A DNA stretch of 64,000 nt from Bacteroidota bacterium. Its GTDB lineage: Bacteria > Bacteroidota > Bacteroidia > Bacteroidales > JAAUTT01. The stretch spans positions 12,111-76,110 of the forward strand of contig JAEYWD010000031.1 of the NCBI GenBank assembly GCA_023429135.1, written 5' to 3'. Below the pieces are notes generated by a model that saw nothing but the letters and a program-made list of their open reading frames with translations, searched no databases and had not been told where the DNA came from. Each line of letters opens with the position of its first letter. The stretch's first letter is position 1. The position numbers were made by a program, and so were the translations under genes. Positions 9,254 through 18,738 of the stretch are shown piece after piece.

Positions 9254-9394
9254 GACGGCGGTCCGTTCAAGGGAAGTCGACGCAGGAGACGGACCGCGTT
9301 TATTCCCTTCGGTCATGAGAACGCTAGCGCTAAGTTCCGCCGTCAAAGACTTTTTTGGTTACTTTTTTGGTCACAAAAAAGTGACAAATGGCTG
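9254..9394. repeat. Structured non-coding element with nested inverted repeats
   Basis: The outer arms GACGGCGG (9254-9261) and CCGCCGTC (9337-9344) enclose an inner pair GGTCCGT (9260-9266) and ACGGACC (9289-9295). Immediately after is a hairpin ACTTTTTTG...CAAAAAAGT (9361-9382). The segment is GC-richer than its surroundings, lies between a plus-strand and a minus-strand gene, and has no convincing ORF. It resembles dispersed intergenic palindromes common in Bacteroidota. The window end (63948-63984) has a similar TTTGG...CCAAA hairpin. Confidence 0.5.
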
Positions 9395-9485
9395 TTTGAA
9401 ACCTTAAGTTATCTGCCGTGATGTTTGGTTTCGAACCACGATTACCTTAGAGCTTAAAATGGAATGGATTATCTGGTAATCTTTG

Positions 9486-10217
9486 TCAGAGAATTTTAAT
9501 AATCAACATCAAGGCTTTGTAAATTCCGAATCGTAATACATTTAAAATCAAACTTACTACGAGTGCTTTTGTAAACTTGAGTCTTTTCCATCCTATGCCA
9601 AAAATAAAAAGCGCTTCGAGAACAATAGTAATTAACTCTTTGATATAAACAGGTAGAAAGGTAACATATACCATTGGAAAGCTCATAATATTAGCTACAA
9701 AAACAAAGAAAAGAAGACGCGCCGGTAACCGGAAAAAAGCTGCAACCGGAATGGCTATAAGTAATTCAATAAACAGCCTGATTAAAAAAGAATAGAGCAG
9801 TTGTGTATTTGAATTGAAGTTATCGAAAATTAACGGACGTGGTTTTACAACAAGCGAATCGCTGTATTCAGTTAAATTATAGGTATGAAGCGGGATTAAG
9901 TTAAACTGGTTGCTTTTCTTCCGGGTAGTGTCAATGGAGAATTCCATGTAAACCGGATTCTTGTAATCCTTCAAATTAAAATTTATGGTATCGTCCATCA
10001 ATGGATTCCACCATGATGGAAAAATGGTATCTTTTTTTCCCGTAATATCCGAAATAATATATATATTTTTTATTTCACTGGTTTTTATGGCGTTATCTGT
10101 CCATACAAAACGAACGGAGGGCGATTCCTGAGAATAACACGAAAACGATTTCAATAAAATGAATAAAATTACTATCTTAATTCTGAAAAAACATTTATTT
10201 AAAAAAACCAGTTGCAT
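9486..10217 (-). CDS. Membrane protein of unknown function
   Basis: 243 residues. The N-terminus has a signal-like hydrophobic segment (IVILFILLKSFSCYSQ). A predicted exported domain of about 110 residues contains PSWWNPLMDD. The C-terminal third holds about four hydrophobic helices (from LLYSFLIRLFIELLIAIPVAAFF to the end). No family recognised. It stands alone on the minus strand between the phosphate transporters and the stress protein, with about 100 bases to the divergent neighbour. Confidence 0.65.
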   Translation of the reverse strand: MQLVFLNKCFFRIKIVILFILLKSFSCYSQESPSVRFVWTDNAIKTSEIKNIYIISDITGKKDTIFPSWWNPLMDDTINFNLKDYKNPVYMEFSIDTTRKKSNQFNLIPLHTYNLTEYSDSLVVKPRPLIFDNFNSNTQLLYSFLIRLFIELLIAIPVAAFFRLPARLLFFVFVANIMSFPMVYVTFLPVYIKELITIVLEALFIFGIGWKRLKFTKALVVSLILNVLRFGIYKALMLIIKIL

Positions 10218-10317
10218 GAATTATAAACTTTTATATAATTAAACCGTATAAAACGCTTAAGTTGTAATAATATTAAAAAAAACGTTATTAACAGTATCGC
10301 CTAATTAGTCAATTTAT

Positions 10318-11145
10318 ATGGAAACCCAAACAAAATGCATTTTAGTCCCCTGGGATTTTACCCAAAATGCGAGTTATGCCTTGCAAGAAGCTGTCGAGAT
10401 ATCGAAGGTCACAAATTATGATATAACACTATTGCACATTGTTGCTAAGCAAGCTGAGGAAACTGCTGCAAAAGCAAGACTTGAAAAGGTTGTAGCCGAT
10501 GCTGAAAAGAACTGGAATGTAAAACCAGGATTTAGAATTAAAACAGGATCTATATTTCATACAATCAGTGAAGTTGCCAGCGAGCCCGAATTTGCATTTG
10601 CAGTTATGAAAACTGATGGTGTTAAAGGAATGCAACGTTTTACCGGAAGTAAAGCTATTAAGATTATTGAAGGATCAAAAATTCCATTCATAGTAGTGCA
10701 GCAACCCCCTGCCAAACAATCATTCAGAACTGTTTTGCTTCCAATTGATTATCGTATTGAAAACAAACAGGTTATTAGTTATATTTCGAGCTTCAGTAAG
10801 TTTTATCAGTTTAAGCTTGTGTTAATGAAACCCATGACCAATGATAAAATTTTCAAGAAGAATATTGCAAACACATTGAATTTAGCCAAAGTGATTCTTG
10901 AAAGTAAAAATATTCCTTTCGAGATTATTGCTGCAGAGAAAAAAGGAAGTTATGCGGAACAAATAATTGAATGTGCGCATAAAAAGAGCTGCGATCTGAT
11001 TGTAATACAGCTTGAAAAGAACCTTACCCTTACCAAATTTTTATTTGGAGTAAAGGAACAGAGGATATTGGCGAATCCATATAAAATTCCGGTTATGTGT
11101 CTTAATCCAAGGTTTGAACTCCTGAAATACGCCGGATTTCATTAA
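10318..11145 (+). CDS. Tandem-domain universal stress protein (UspA family)
   Basis: 275 residues with two Usp-like domains, about 5-130 and 136-270, each opening with a beta strand ending in Pro-Asp-like turns (ILVPWDFTQNA and VLLPIDYRIEN). Cytoplasmic, no signal. The second domain lacks a clear GxxG(S/T) nucleotide loop, so ATP binding is uncertain. It converges on the Bat operon, its stop lying four bases from the end of batE on the other strand. A role in stress or energy limitation is family knowledge; nothing in the sequence narrows it further. Confidence 0.85.
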   Translation: METQTKCILVPWDFTQNASYALQEAVEISKVTNYDITLLHIVAKQAEETAAKARLEKVVADAEKNWNVKPGFRIKTGSIFHTISEVASEPEFAFAVMKTDGVKGMQRFTGSKAIKIIEGSKIPFIVVQQPPAKQSFRTVLLPIDYRIENKQVISYISSFSKFYQFKLVLMKPMTNDKIFKKNIANTLNLAKVILESKNIPFEIIAAEKKGSYAEQIIECAHKKSCDLIVIQLEKNLTLTKFLFGVKEQRILANPYKIPVMCLNPRFELLKYAGFH

Positions 11146-11149
11146 GATA

Positions 11150-11929
11150 TCAGATCTTTGCAAGATCACTCTCTTTAACCCATCCCTGATTACCATCAGG
11201 GATTTTTATTTTTTGCCAGTTGTCAACCTTGTCAATTATTTTAACCTTGGTTCCTTCGTGCAGGATAAAAAGATTTGTACCCGTTTCGGCCGGGGTGCTT
11301 TTTACCGTAACACCTTTTACAAAAATTATTGCTGTACGTTGCTTAATTTGGGAATTGTAAGCACTTGAAGCAAAAAGCAGGGTTATAACCGAAACAAAAA
11401 TGCTCGCGGCTCCAATCCAGAAACCAAGCTTTTTCAGGTTTATCTTTATAGTAAAAAAGTACAGCAACAGCCCACAAAGCCCCAAAATAAAAAAACCGAT
11501 ACTATAAGCACTCCAGGTATCGACTGCAAGCTGATCGCGCATATTCCTGATCCATTCGAGGAAAAACAAGTCGGGGATATTGTTGATTTTGTCCACAGCT
11601 TTCGATTGTGCTAAAGCCAGATTATGATTCAGCTCTTTATCACGGGGCGAAAGCAGTTTCGCTTTTTCGTAATATAAAATTGCTTTTTTATTATCGTTTG
11701 CTTTATAGTATGCGTTCCCCAGATTATAGAACAGATCGGCTGAAACAAAGCCCGAATCGGCTACCTGCTGATATTTTGAGGCAGCCTGACTGTACATTCC
11801 TTTTTTGTATAATTCATTTCCTTCTTTAACAGTATTCTGAGGATCGAAGGCGTTGGAATTTATGCTGCAGCCAAGGAGCATAACAACTAAAAGCAATTTA
11901 AAAATTCTGATCTTCATAGTTACTTTCAT
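11150..11929 (-). CDS. batE: BatE, TPR and SH3 protein
   Basis: 259 residues: signal peptide with a lipobox-like LLGCS, TPR repeats at about 30-115 (LYYNLGNAYYKANDNKKAIL-type helices), two hydrophobic helices around 140-195, and a C-terminal bacterial SH3 domain ending WVKESDLAKI. This matches BatE of the Bacteroides aerotolerance operon. It is the last gene, five bases after batD. It is inferred to sit at the inner membrane facing the periplasm with the other Bat proteins. Confidence 0.85.
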   Translation of the reverse strand: MKVTMKIRIFKLLLVVMLLGCSINSNAFDPQNTVKEGNELYKKGMYSQAASKYQQVADSGFVSADLFYNLGNAYYKANDNKKAILYYEKAKLLSPRDKELNHNLALAQSKAVDKINNIPDLFFLEWIRNMRDQLAVDTWSAYSIGFFILGLCGLLLYFFTIKINLKKLGFWIGAASIFVSVITLLFASSAYNSQIKQRTAIIFVKGVTVKSTPAETGTNLFILHEGTKVKIIDKVDNWQKIKIPDGNQGWVKESDLAKI

Positions 11930-11934
11930 GATTG

Positions 11935-13698
11935 TTATCGTATTCTTTCCTGAATTTGAGTTATAATAGCAATAGCTTCACGGTAATCTGCTTCCATCGA
12001 ATTATCAGCCGAAGCAGGGGCGTAACGTGCATATTCGCAGGTTTCGATTAAATTCATTACGCGATTAATGGACTCTTCATCAACACTGGCTTGTAACAAT
12101 TGATCGCGGGCAGTTTCGCGCGATAATTCCGAAACAGGAATATTCAGTTTGTCGCTCAGATAACCCCAAAGAGCTTTGAGTACTTCTTCGTAGAAGTTTT
12201 CTTTTTTCGACTGAGCCAGGTATTCTTTAGCCTTCTTCAGTCGCTTAATGGCGTATTTCTGGGCCTTGCGGTTACGGGTGAGTGCCGTATTGGCATTCTG
12301 TTTAATGTAATTTCTTCGCAATACAAGAATTGCAATAAAAAGCAGTAAAGGAATTAAATATGATGCATAGAAGAGCATACTGCCATAGAGACGGCTACCC
12401 GTTTTCCTGAGCTTCATTTCATTCAGTTTGATATACTCAATGTCTTTCCCCAGGAATCTCAGATCTTCTTTGGTTGCGGTTCCTGTTGTCGTTTTACTAT
12501 CACCAGATCCGGGTTCCACTTCGAGAGTTGTAGATGAGGTTGTAAGCGTTTTATATTGTTTTGCAACCGGGTCGAAATACGAAAATTCAACAGGAGGTAA
12601 CGTAATTTTGCCCGGAGCTCGTGGTATTAACAGATATTCGAAAAGTTTTGAACCCGAAATTCCTCCGTCTTTATCGTTCGTTTTGTTTGTAACCGTCGGT
12701 TCACTGGTATCAATTCCTTCGGGGAAACTGATTTTTGGAGCATCAAAAAGTTTGATGTTGCCAGCCCCGTTAACTGATATTTTAAGTATAACAGGTTCGT
12801 TTTCCTTAACTTTTGTTTTGTCGTATTTTACATCGAGGTTGAACTTTCCAACTGCTCCTGTAAAGGAAGCCGGTCTCGTGGGTAAAGGCTTTACAGTTAC
12901 TTTAACAGGTCGGCTTTGAACTTCATAACTTTGAGGGAAAAAACTATTTAAGGTGCAGATTAATTTATATGGAGGAATTGTTAGCTCTCCTGTTTTTTGA
13001 GGGATTATCACAAATTTCTTAACTATAGTGGTTCCGTATCGTTCCCGGTTAATTATCTCGAGTTTGAGTGGGGCAACAGGTGTTTCAATTTCTTGTGTAT
13101 AGAAACCGTCTATAGCAGGCAAGGTTAAAGGATCTATCCGAATTTGATATTTGGTATAAATTTTGGCTGTTCCAGAGATAAACTCTCCCTGATGAACATT
13201 TGTTTTATCCAATATAATTCTTAAAAAGATTTCATCAGTTTCATTGATATTTTGTTCCGGTTGTGTCTGGCTTTGATTGCTTTTGGAGCTTGATCCTGTT
13301 CCAGTTACCTCAATAGTAAGGCTGTTGGAGGTGTACTTTTTCCCTATTACAGTGTATGAGGCTGTTCCAAGATTGAACTTACCAGCTTTTTTGGGTTGTA
13401 AAATGTATGAATAAGTAAATTCTACCGACTGTTTCATACGTCCGTTATCGACTTCAATATTTGTTCCGGTAAATTTGTCTGGACCAGATAAAATAGTAAA
13501 GTCCTTGAGGGCGGGAGGGTTAAATTCAGTTGGTTCGGCATTTACAGTAACATTAAGTCGAAATCTATCATCAATCCCGACTTCTGTGGGCCCGTCAAGA
13601 GTTACTTTTACATTTTGCCCTGCAGCCGAAAATGCCATGAGGAACAGAGTGAAAACTACATAGATTAATTTCAGATATTTTTTATTATCGTAATCCAT
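11935..13698 (-). CDS. batD: BatD, oxygen-tolerance protein
   Basis: 587 residues from the ATG at 13698 (MDYDNKKYLKLIYV), chosen because a signal peptide ending in AAGQ follows; the longer ORF start at 13743 would bury it. Several beta-sandwich domains occupy residues 25-430, typical of BatD, followed by one membrane helix (about 437-460, YGSMLFYASYLIPLLLFIAILVL as a region) and a cytoplasmic helical tail of about 120 residues. In the family, Bat proteins help cells survive oxygen exposure; the biochemical role is not settled. Confidence 0.88.
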   Translation of the reverse strand: MDYDNKKYLKLIYVVFTLFLMAFSAAGQNVKVTLDGPTEVGIDDRFRLNVTVNAEPTEFNPPALKDFTILSGPDKFTGTNIEVDNGRMKQSVEFTYSYILQPKKAGKFNLGTASYTVIGKKYTSNSLTIEVTGTGSSSKSNQSQTQPEQNINETDEIFLRIILDKTNVHQGEFISGTAKIYTKYQIRIDPLTLPAIDGFYTQEIETPVAPLKLEIINRERYGTTIVKKFVIIPQKTGELTIPPYKLICTLNSFFPQSYEVQSRPVKVTVKPLPTRPASFTGAVGKFNLDVKYDKTKVKENEPVILKISVNGAGNIKLFDAPKISFPEGIDTSEPTVTNKTNDKDGGISGSKLFEYLLIPRAPGKITLPPVEFSYFDPVAKQYKTLTTSSTTLEVEPGSGDSKTTTGTATKEDLRFLGKDIEYIKLNEMKLRKTGSRLYGSMLFYASYLIPLLLFIAILVLRRNYIKQNANTALTRNRKAQKYAIKRLKKAKEYLAQSKKENFYEEVLKALWGYLSDKLNIPVSELSRETARDQLLQASVDEESINRVMNLIETCEYARYAPASADNSMEADYREAIAIITQIQERIR

Positions 13699-13736
13699 AA
13701 TGGTATCTGATATATTTAAAAATTTTGAATGTAAAA

Positions 13737-14432
13737 TTACCAATTCTTAAGGGTTTTGCCCCTTTGAGCCTGCACTTTCTCCATCTTTAATTTTTTCTGC
13801 AGTTCTTTTTCTTCATTTTGCATTGCTTCTAATATCCGGTTTGCATCTTCCTGCGAAATATTTTTGTTTTGTTGCTGTTCTTTTTGTTTCTGATCATCTT
13901 TCTTATCCTGCTGATCCTGATTTTGCTGATCCTTCTTCTGATCGTCCTTTTTTTCCTGCTCCTTTTTGTCTTTGTTTTTGTTTTGTTGCTGTTGTTGTTG
14001 CTGAACCAGCATTCTCTGAGCGTATGCAAGATTAAACTTTGTTTCTTTATCATCAGGGTTTAACTTCAGAGCTTGTTTATAAGCGTCGATGCTTTCGCCA
14101 AGTTTATTCGCTTTGAGGTACGAATTTCCCATGTTATGATAGATATAGGCTTTTTCTCTTTTGTCGTCAGTACTGTTGGCTAACGAACTGTATTTACTTG
14201 CAGCATCGAGATGTTTGTTTTGTTTATATAGTACATTCCCAACATTGTAATTAGCCTCAAGCGATTGAGGTTTCTTTTCCAGCGCTTTTCGGTAAAGCTC
14301 TTCAGCTTCGGTATATTTCTTTTCGCTGTATGCCTTATTACCCTGACGGATTATTTTCCGTTCTTCCTGGGCAATTGTAGTTGCAGTAAAAAAGAGAAAG
14401 GTGGTAAGTATAATAAAATTCTTCATAATCAT
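13737..14432 (-). CDS. batC: BatC, TPR protein with glutamine/lysine-rich tail
   Basis: 231 residues from the ATG at 14432, which overlaps the batB stop as ATGA, implying translational coupling; a second ATG at 14426 also precedes the signal peptide. A signal peptide is followed by about four TPR helices (NVGNVLYKQNK, HNMGNSYLKANK, KFNLAYAQRML). From about residue 150 the chain is a low-complexity tract of Gln, Lys, Asp and Asn. The same tract produces spurious ORFs on the other strand. Third of the five bat genes. Confidence 0.87.
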   Translation of the reverse strand: MIMKNFIILTTFLFFTATTIAQEERKIIRQGNKAYSEKKYTEAEELYRKALEKKPQSLEANYNVGNVLYKQNKHLDAASKYSSLANSTDDKREKAYIYHNMGNSYLKANKLGESIDAYKQALKLNPDDKETKFNLAYAQRMLVQQQQQQQNKNKDKKEQEKKDDQKKDQQNQDQQDKKDDQKQKEQQQNKNISQEDANRILEAMQNEEKELQKKLKMEKVQAQRGKTLKNW

Positions 14433-15472
14433 CCTTTTGAAAATAACTGAATTCGTTTCAACCAGGGGTTTTTCTTTTCGAGAACAATAAATTCTATTAA
14501 AAGAAACAGAAAAGCAAGAGCCAACGGCCATTGGTACTGATCTTCGAAATCGGTATAAAGTTTAGCTTTGTATTCAGCTTTCTTTAGTTTCGAAACCTGA
14601 TCCATAATAACATTTAATCCCATATCAATACCTGAGGCAATCACGAATTGACCATTGCCGGCATTGGCAATTTCGTTGAGCATTTTATTATTCATTTTGG
14701 TGATCACCACTTCACCCAGGTTGTCTTTCATAAAGGTCTTCTGACCTCCCGACATTACAGGAATGGGAACTCCGCTTGTGGATCCAACGCCAACAACATT
14801 AACTGTAATTCCCTTTTTTACTGCATCCTGAGCCGCTTCAACCGGATCGTCTTCGTGATTTTCACCATCCGAGATAACGATAATGGTTTTATCGGCATCG
14901 GTGGTTTCGGAGAATGAACGACTTGCGAGCTTAATTGCTTCTCCAATTGCTGTTCCCTGAATGGGAACCAGGTTAGGGTTAATTGTTGAAAGAAACATTT
15001 TTGCCGAGACATAATCGGAGGTGACCGGTAACTGGGTATAAGCTTCTCCCGCAAAAACAATGAGCCCGATACGGTCGGCCTGTAACTTGTCAACTAACCT
15101 TGAAATTGCCTGTTTGGAGCGATCGAGACGACTGGGAGCAATATCTTCGGCAAGCATACTGTTGGATACGTCGAGAGCAATGATAATTTCAGCACCCTTG
15201 CGTTTAGCTTCCTGCAGCTTTACTCCGAATTGAGGCCCGGCAAGTGCAAGAATAAAAAACGAAAATGCCAGCATCAGTAACACAAACTTCCATATTGGTC
15301 TGGTTGAGGAAGTATCGGGTGTAAGTTCCCTCACAAGTCTGCTTTCGCCATATATGGATATTAACTTTTTTTTGCGCCGCTGTGTGAGTATAAATAAAAG
15401 CAGAAATACGGGAATCAGCACAAATGCGTATAGTATGTAAGGTCGGGCAAAATGAAACAATTCGCTTTCCAT
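14429..15472 (-). CDS. batB: BatB, von Willebrand factor A domain membrane protein
   Basis: 347 residues: two N-terminal membrane helices (about 10-30 and 60-80), a VWA domain (about 90-285) with the metal-site motif DVSNS and a conserved GEAYTQLP, and a C-terminal helix (LALAFLFLLIEFIVLEKK). This is the layout of BatA/BatB, whose VWA domains face the periplasm. It begins three bases after batA stops and shares an ATGA overlap with batC. Confidence 0.9.
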   Translation of the reverse strand: MESELFHFARPYILYAFVLIPVFLLLFILTQRRKKKLISIYGESRLVRELTPDTSSTRPIWKFVLLMLAFSFFILALAGPQFGVKLQEAKRKGAEIIIALDVSNSMLAEDIAPSRLDRSKQAISRLVDKLQADRIGLIVFAGEAYTQLPVTSDYVSAKMFLSTINPNLVPIQGTAIGEAIKLASRSFSETTDADKTIIVISDGENHEDDPVEAAQDAVKKGITVNVVGVGSTSGVPIPVMSGGQKTFMKDNLGEVVITKMNNKMLNEIANAGNGQFVIASGIDMGLNVIMDQVSKLKKAEYKAKLYTDFEDQYQWPLALAFLFLLIEFIVLEKKNPWLKRIQLFSKG

Positions 15473-15475
15473 AGG

Positions 15476-16465
15476 TTAAGGAATGGTTTTAAAGATTGTG
15501 AAACGGGCAAAAACTTCAATTAACAGCAGTAAACCGGCAATTAACAGCAGACCGAAATATTCATCGTTTCGTTTGGTGAAATCGGTATATTCAATTTTCG
15601 ACTTTTCGAGTTTGTCAATTTCGGCATAAATGGAGCGCAGTTTTGCATTATCAGTCGCCCGGAAATATTTACCTCCGGTTTCCGAAGCAATTTGTCGTAA
15701 AATAAGCTCATCAATTTCAACCGGTACATAATCGTATTGGAGTCCAAATGGCGTATTAACCGGTGCATAAGCTTTACCCATGGTGCCAACCCCAATTGTA
15801 TACACCCTTATTCCGAATGTTTTGGCAATTTCGGCTGCAGTGATTGGGGCAACAGAGCCACGATTATTTACACCATCGGTTAACAGAATAATGACTTTAC
15901 TCTTGGCATCGCTGTCCTTTAACCGCGTAACGGCAGTGGCAAGGCCCATGCCAATAGCAGTTCCGTCTTCTATCATACCACATTCGATATCCTTGAACAG
16001 ATTGATTAAAACAGCATGGTCTGTCGTAAGCGGACATTGCGTGAAACTTTCGCCACTGAATACTACCAGTCCGATACGGTCGGTTGGTCGGCCAGAAATG
16101 AATTGTGTGGCCACTTCCTTGGATGCCTCCAGCCGGTCGGGATTAAAATCTTTGGCAAGCATACTACTCGAAATATCGAGCGAAATTACAATGTCAATTC
16201 CTTCGGTTCTGGAGTTCTTTTGCGTGTTTTTCGATTGAGGGCGTGCCAGCACAACCACAATTAAGAGCAGGGCAATAAATCGCAAAACATATATTAAATG
16301 CCGGAAGCGTACTTTCCAGGAGCTTTGCTTTACAACAGGCTCCATCGACGATATCCTGAGGGTAGCATGCATTTTCCCGTTGCGCAGGATGTACCATACA
16401 ATTAATGCTGCAACGGGAACCAGCAGCAGGAATAACCAGGGATTAGCAAAACTGATGTTTAACAT
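15476..16465 (-). CDS. batA: BatA, von Willebrand factor A domain membrane protein
   Basis: 329 residues with membrane helices at about 8-28 and 58-78, a VWA domain with the intact MIDAS motif DISSS and the matching GESFTQCP loop, and a C-terminal helix (YFGLLLIAGLLLLIEVFA). Paralogous to BatB and adjacent to it. BatA and BatB probably form a complex with the other Bat proteins; MoxR-type ATPases are known to act with VWA proteins. Confidence 0.9.
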   Translation of the reverse strand: MLNISFANPWLFLLLVPVAALIVWYILRNGKMHATLRISSMEPVVKQSSWKVRFRHLIYVLRFIALLLIVVVLARPQSKNTQKNSRTEGIDIVISLDISSSMLAKDFNPDRLEASKEVATQFISGRPTDRIGLVVFSGESFTQCPLTTDHAVLINLFKDIECGMIEDGTAIGMGLATAVTRLKDSDAKSKVIILLTDGVNNRGSVAPITAAEIAKTFGIRVYTIGVGTMGKAYAPVNTPFGLQYDYVPVEIDELILRQIASETGGKYFRATDNAKLRSIYAEIDKLEKSKIEYTDFTKRNDEYFGLLLIAGLLLLIEVFARFTIFKTIP

Positions 16466-16469
16466 ATCT

Positions 16470-17456
16470 TTATTCTTTTCCTGATTCGGGTTTCGGGGTA
16501 TTATTTTCGGGATTACTTATTACTTCTATTTTAGTGCGGTTTACAAACGTATAGGCACTCAGAAGCGATACTTCATTTTCCTGGGGAAGAGGCTCCTCCT
16601 TGGCAAATTTTACCATATCGGCCTGCACCAGTAATTTCGAAAACGAAGTTTTAAGTTCCATATCGGTGTTCAGTTCCATTTCCAGGGCCGATAAAATCTC
16701 ATCGCTGGTCATTTCCATGGCATTAACGCCAAATCTTCCGAAAATGTAAGTGCGGAGGATATCGGTAATTCTGGTATAATAAAGTTTTACCTGATTGTTT
16801 TGCCACAGTTTTTCTGCCCGCAGGTTATCGAGTGATTTCAAAGCAGTTATATGAGGTGGTTCCTGAGGCTTTCGGGGGGCAAAAATGGGTTTGTTTTTAC
16901 GATATCGTAAAATTATCCAAATAGCCAATGCTAAAATTGCCAGAATTGCCAGCCCAATAATAATTTCAGTTTTAATTTCGCTAAAGCTGAAAGGAGTGCT
17001 CATAACCGGCTTTATATCCATTATTTCTTTGGCAGTGTCTACGGGTAAAGTATTTACTGTAAGAAATAATTCCTGCGACGAAATGGTATCTTTAATATTA
17101 TCGATGGTAAAAGCGAATTTGTAGGACGGTATTTTATGATAACCACTATCGAACGATGTAATGAGGTATTGTTTACGGATCACCAGATTATCGCCCCTTT
17201 TGGCAGTATCTACCGGTTCGGATTCAATAATCTCAATTTTGGAGGCTAGTGAATCAACTAGCAGCGGAAATACAACTTTAATATTTTTGGGTTGCTCTAA
17301 CTCAATATTATATTTAAGCTGGTCGCCAATAAGAATTGTAGTGGTGTCTAGGTAAGTATTCAGCTTTATTTTTTGCGAATAAGCGCACTGGATGCCAATT
17401 ACAGATACGACCACTGTTATAAAAAATAGCTTTAACATGCTGTAAAAGCCTGACAT
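16470..17456 (-). CDS. BatD-like exported membrane protein in the Bat operon
   Basis: 328 residues. The signal peptide ends near CAYSQ (an alternative start at 17438, MLKLFF, would suit it better). A beta-sandwich domain (about 25-160) resembles BatD repeats. One membrane helix (about 172-192, IIIGLAILAILALAIWIIL) leads to a cytoplasmic helical domain rich in Glu and Leu. This is the position usually held by a hypothetical gene between DUF58 and batA in Bacteroidota. Function unknown beyond membership of the operon. Confidence 0.75.
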   Translation of the reverse strand: MSGFYSMLKLFFITVVVSVIGIQCAYSQKIKLNTYLDTTTILIGDQLKYNIELEQPKNIKVVFPLLVDSLASKIEIIESEPVDTAKRGDNLVIRKQYLITSFDSGYHKIPSYKFAFTIDNIKDTISSQELFLTVNTLPVDTAKEIMDIKPVMSTPFSFSEIKTEIIIGLAILAILALAIWIILRYRKNKPIFAPRKPQEPPHITALKSLDNLRAEKLWQNNQVKLYYTRITDILRTYIFGRFGVNAMEMTSDEILSALEMELNTDMELKTSFSKLLVQADMVKFAKEEPLPQENEVSLLSAYTFVNRTKIEVISNPENNTPKPESGKE

Positions 17457-17459
17457 AGC

Positions 17460-18329
17460 TTATCGTTTTTTAAAAATATTAATTAATGGCTTTATATAAT
17501 CTTCATTGGTTCGTATGGATGCATTATCCACACCGCTTTTCCTGAAAATCTGCAGTAAATTCTGCTGCCGGTTCTGCCACCATACTTTGTATGCCCGCCG
17601 GGTCATTTCGTCGGAAGTATCAACCCATTTCCACAAACCTGTTTCGGCATCCTGCAGTTTTATTAAACCCACAGGAGGAATTTCAACTTCACGCGGATCG
17701 TAAATCTGCAAAGCGATTAAATCGTGCTTGCGACTTGCAATGCGGATGGCATCCTCGAAATTGGGCGCAATAAAGTCCGACAGCAAAAAGGAAATACTCT
17801 TCTTTTTGATTGCATTAGTGAGATAACGCAGCGCTTCCGAAATATCGGTTGTTTTTTCCTGGGGTTCAAATTCAAGAAGTTCACGGATAATACGGAGTAT
17901 GTGTGTTCTGCCCTTTTTAGGCGGAATAAACTTCTCAACTTTATTGCTGAAAAGAATTGCGCCGATTTTATCGTTATTCTGAATGGCTGAAAAGGATAAA
18001 ACGGCTGCAATTTCGGTGATGAGCTCGCGTTTTGTGCGCATTGCAGTTCCAAAATTACGCGAGCCACTTACATCAATTACCAGCATTACGGTAAGCTCGC
18101 GTTCTTCTTCAAAAACCTTTACAAACGGGTGATTGAACCGGGCGGTCACATTCCAGTCGATGTTGCGGATATCGTCTCCATACTGATATTCGCGCACTTC
18201 ACTGAAAGCCATCCCACGACCTTTAAAGGCGCTGTGGTACTGCCCCGCGAAAATATTCGACGACAGTCCCCGGGTTTTTATTTCAATTTTTCTTACTCTC
18301 TTTAATAATTCCGAAGCTTCCACAATCAC
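17460..18329 (-). CDS. DUF58 family protein of the Bat operon
   Basis: 289 residues, DUF58 family with a VWA-like fold: YGDDIRNIDWNVTARF and VMLVIDVSGSRNFG are the family landmarks, the latter giving a MIDAS-type DVSGS. No signal peptide, so cytoplasmic. The start codon is GTG at 18329; it overlaps the preceding stop as GTGA, which argues for coupling. DUF58 proteins typically accompany MoxR ATPases as here. Confidence 0.88.
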   Translation of the reverse strand: MIVEASELLKRVRKIEIKTRGLSSNIFAGQYHSAFKGRGMAFSEVREYQYGDDIRNIDWNVTARFNHPFVKVFEEERELTVMLVIDVSGSRNFGTAMRTKRELITEIAAVLSFSAIQNNDKIGAILFSNKVEKFIPPKKGRTHILRIIRELLEFEPQEKTTDISEALRYLTNAIKKKSISFLLSDFIAPNFEDAIRIASRKHDLIALQIYDPREVEIPPVGLIKLQDAETGLWKWVDTSDEMTRRAYKVWWQNRQQNLLQIFRKSGVDNASIRTNEDYIKPLINIFKKR

Positions 18330-18733
18330 TTAGTTTTAGTGGTTACAATTACGCTATAAAACCATTCTTCTTTTCGAACAAGCACTTTATAGGTAATTCC
18401 TTCTATTTTGTAGTTCCATTCCATCGGACCAACTTTTTTGTACTTTTTATTAAACTCGCTCAGCGTGCTCCTGAACGAAGAATAATCGCTCATAAGCTTT
18501 GTTGAAGTACAAATATTGTCTTTCGACAGAAACACCAGAAAAGTTTTTTCTTCAGTCCTGTGGACGTATTTTAAATAATTGAAAGTTGTGTTACGGCTGG
18601 TGTTATCGATTACAAAGTCGGTTTCCTGCATCTTTTTTATTATTTCTTCCTTAGGAAGACCAATAAGATGTTGGGCTTGTACTTCGTAGCCAAATAATGT
18701 AAGAAACAATATTATTTCGAGTTTTCCAGCCAT
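18326..18733 (-). CDS. Short exported protein inserted between moxR and DUF58 gene
   Basis: 135 residues with a signal peptide (LEIILFLTLFGYEVQAQ) and a small mixed alpha/beta mature domain; no family recognised. It begins five bases after moxR stops and its stop overlaps the DUF58 GTG, so it is an integral operon member. Standard bat operons place DUF58 directly after moxR, so this gene is unusual. Confidence 0.65.
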   Translation of the reverse strand: MAGKLEIILFLTLFGYEVQAQHLIGLPKEEIIKKMQETDFVIDNTSRNTTFNYLKYVHRTEEKTFLVFLSKDNICTSTKLMSDYSSFRSTLSEFNKKYKKVGPMEWNYKIEGITYKVLVRKEEWFYSVIVTTKTK

Positions 18734-18738
18734 ATTCT

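Noticed and set aside
9400..9480. tRNA-like GTTTCGAACCAC stretch
   Set aside because: No acceptor or anticodon stem can be formed around it.
13829..14063. Several ORFs over the batC low-complexity tail
   Set aside because: They arise from the CAG/AAA-rich tract read in other frames and encode poly-Leu/Phe or poly-Lys/Arg peptides.
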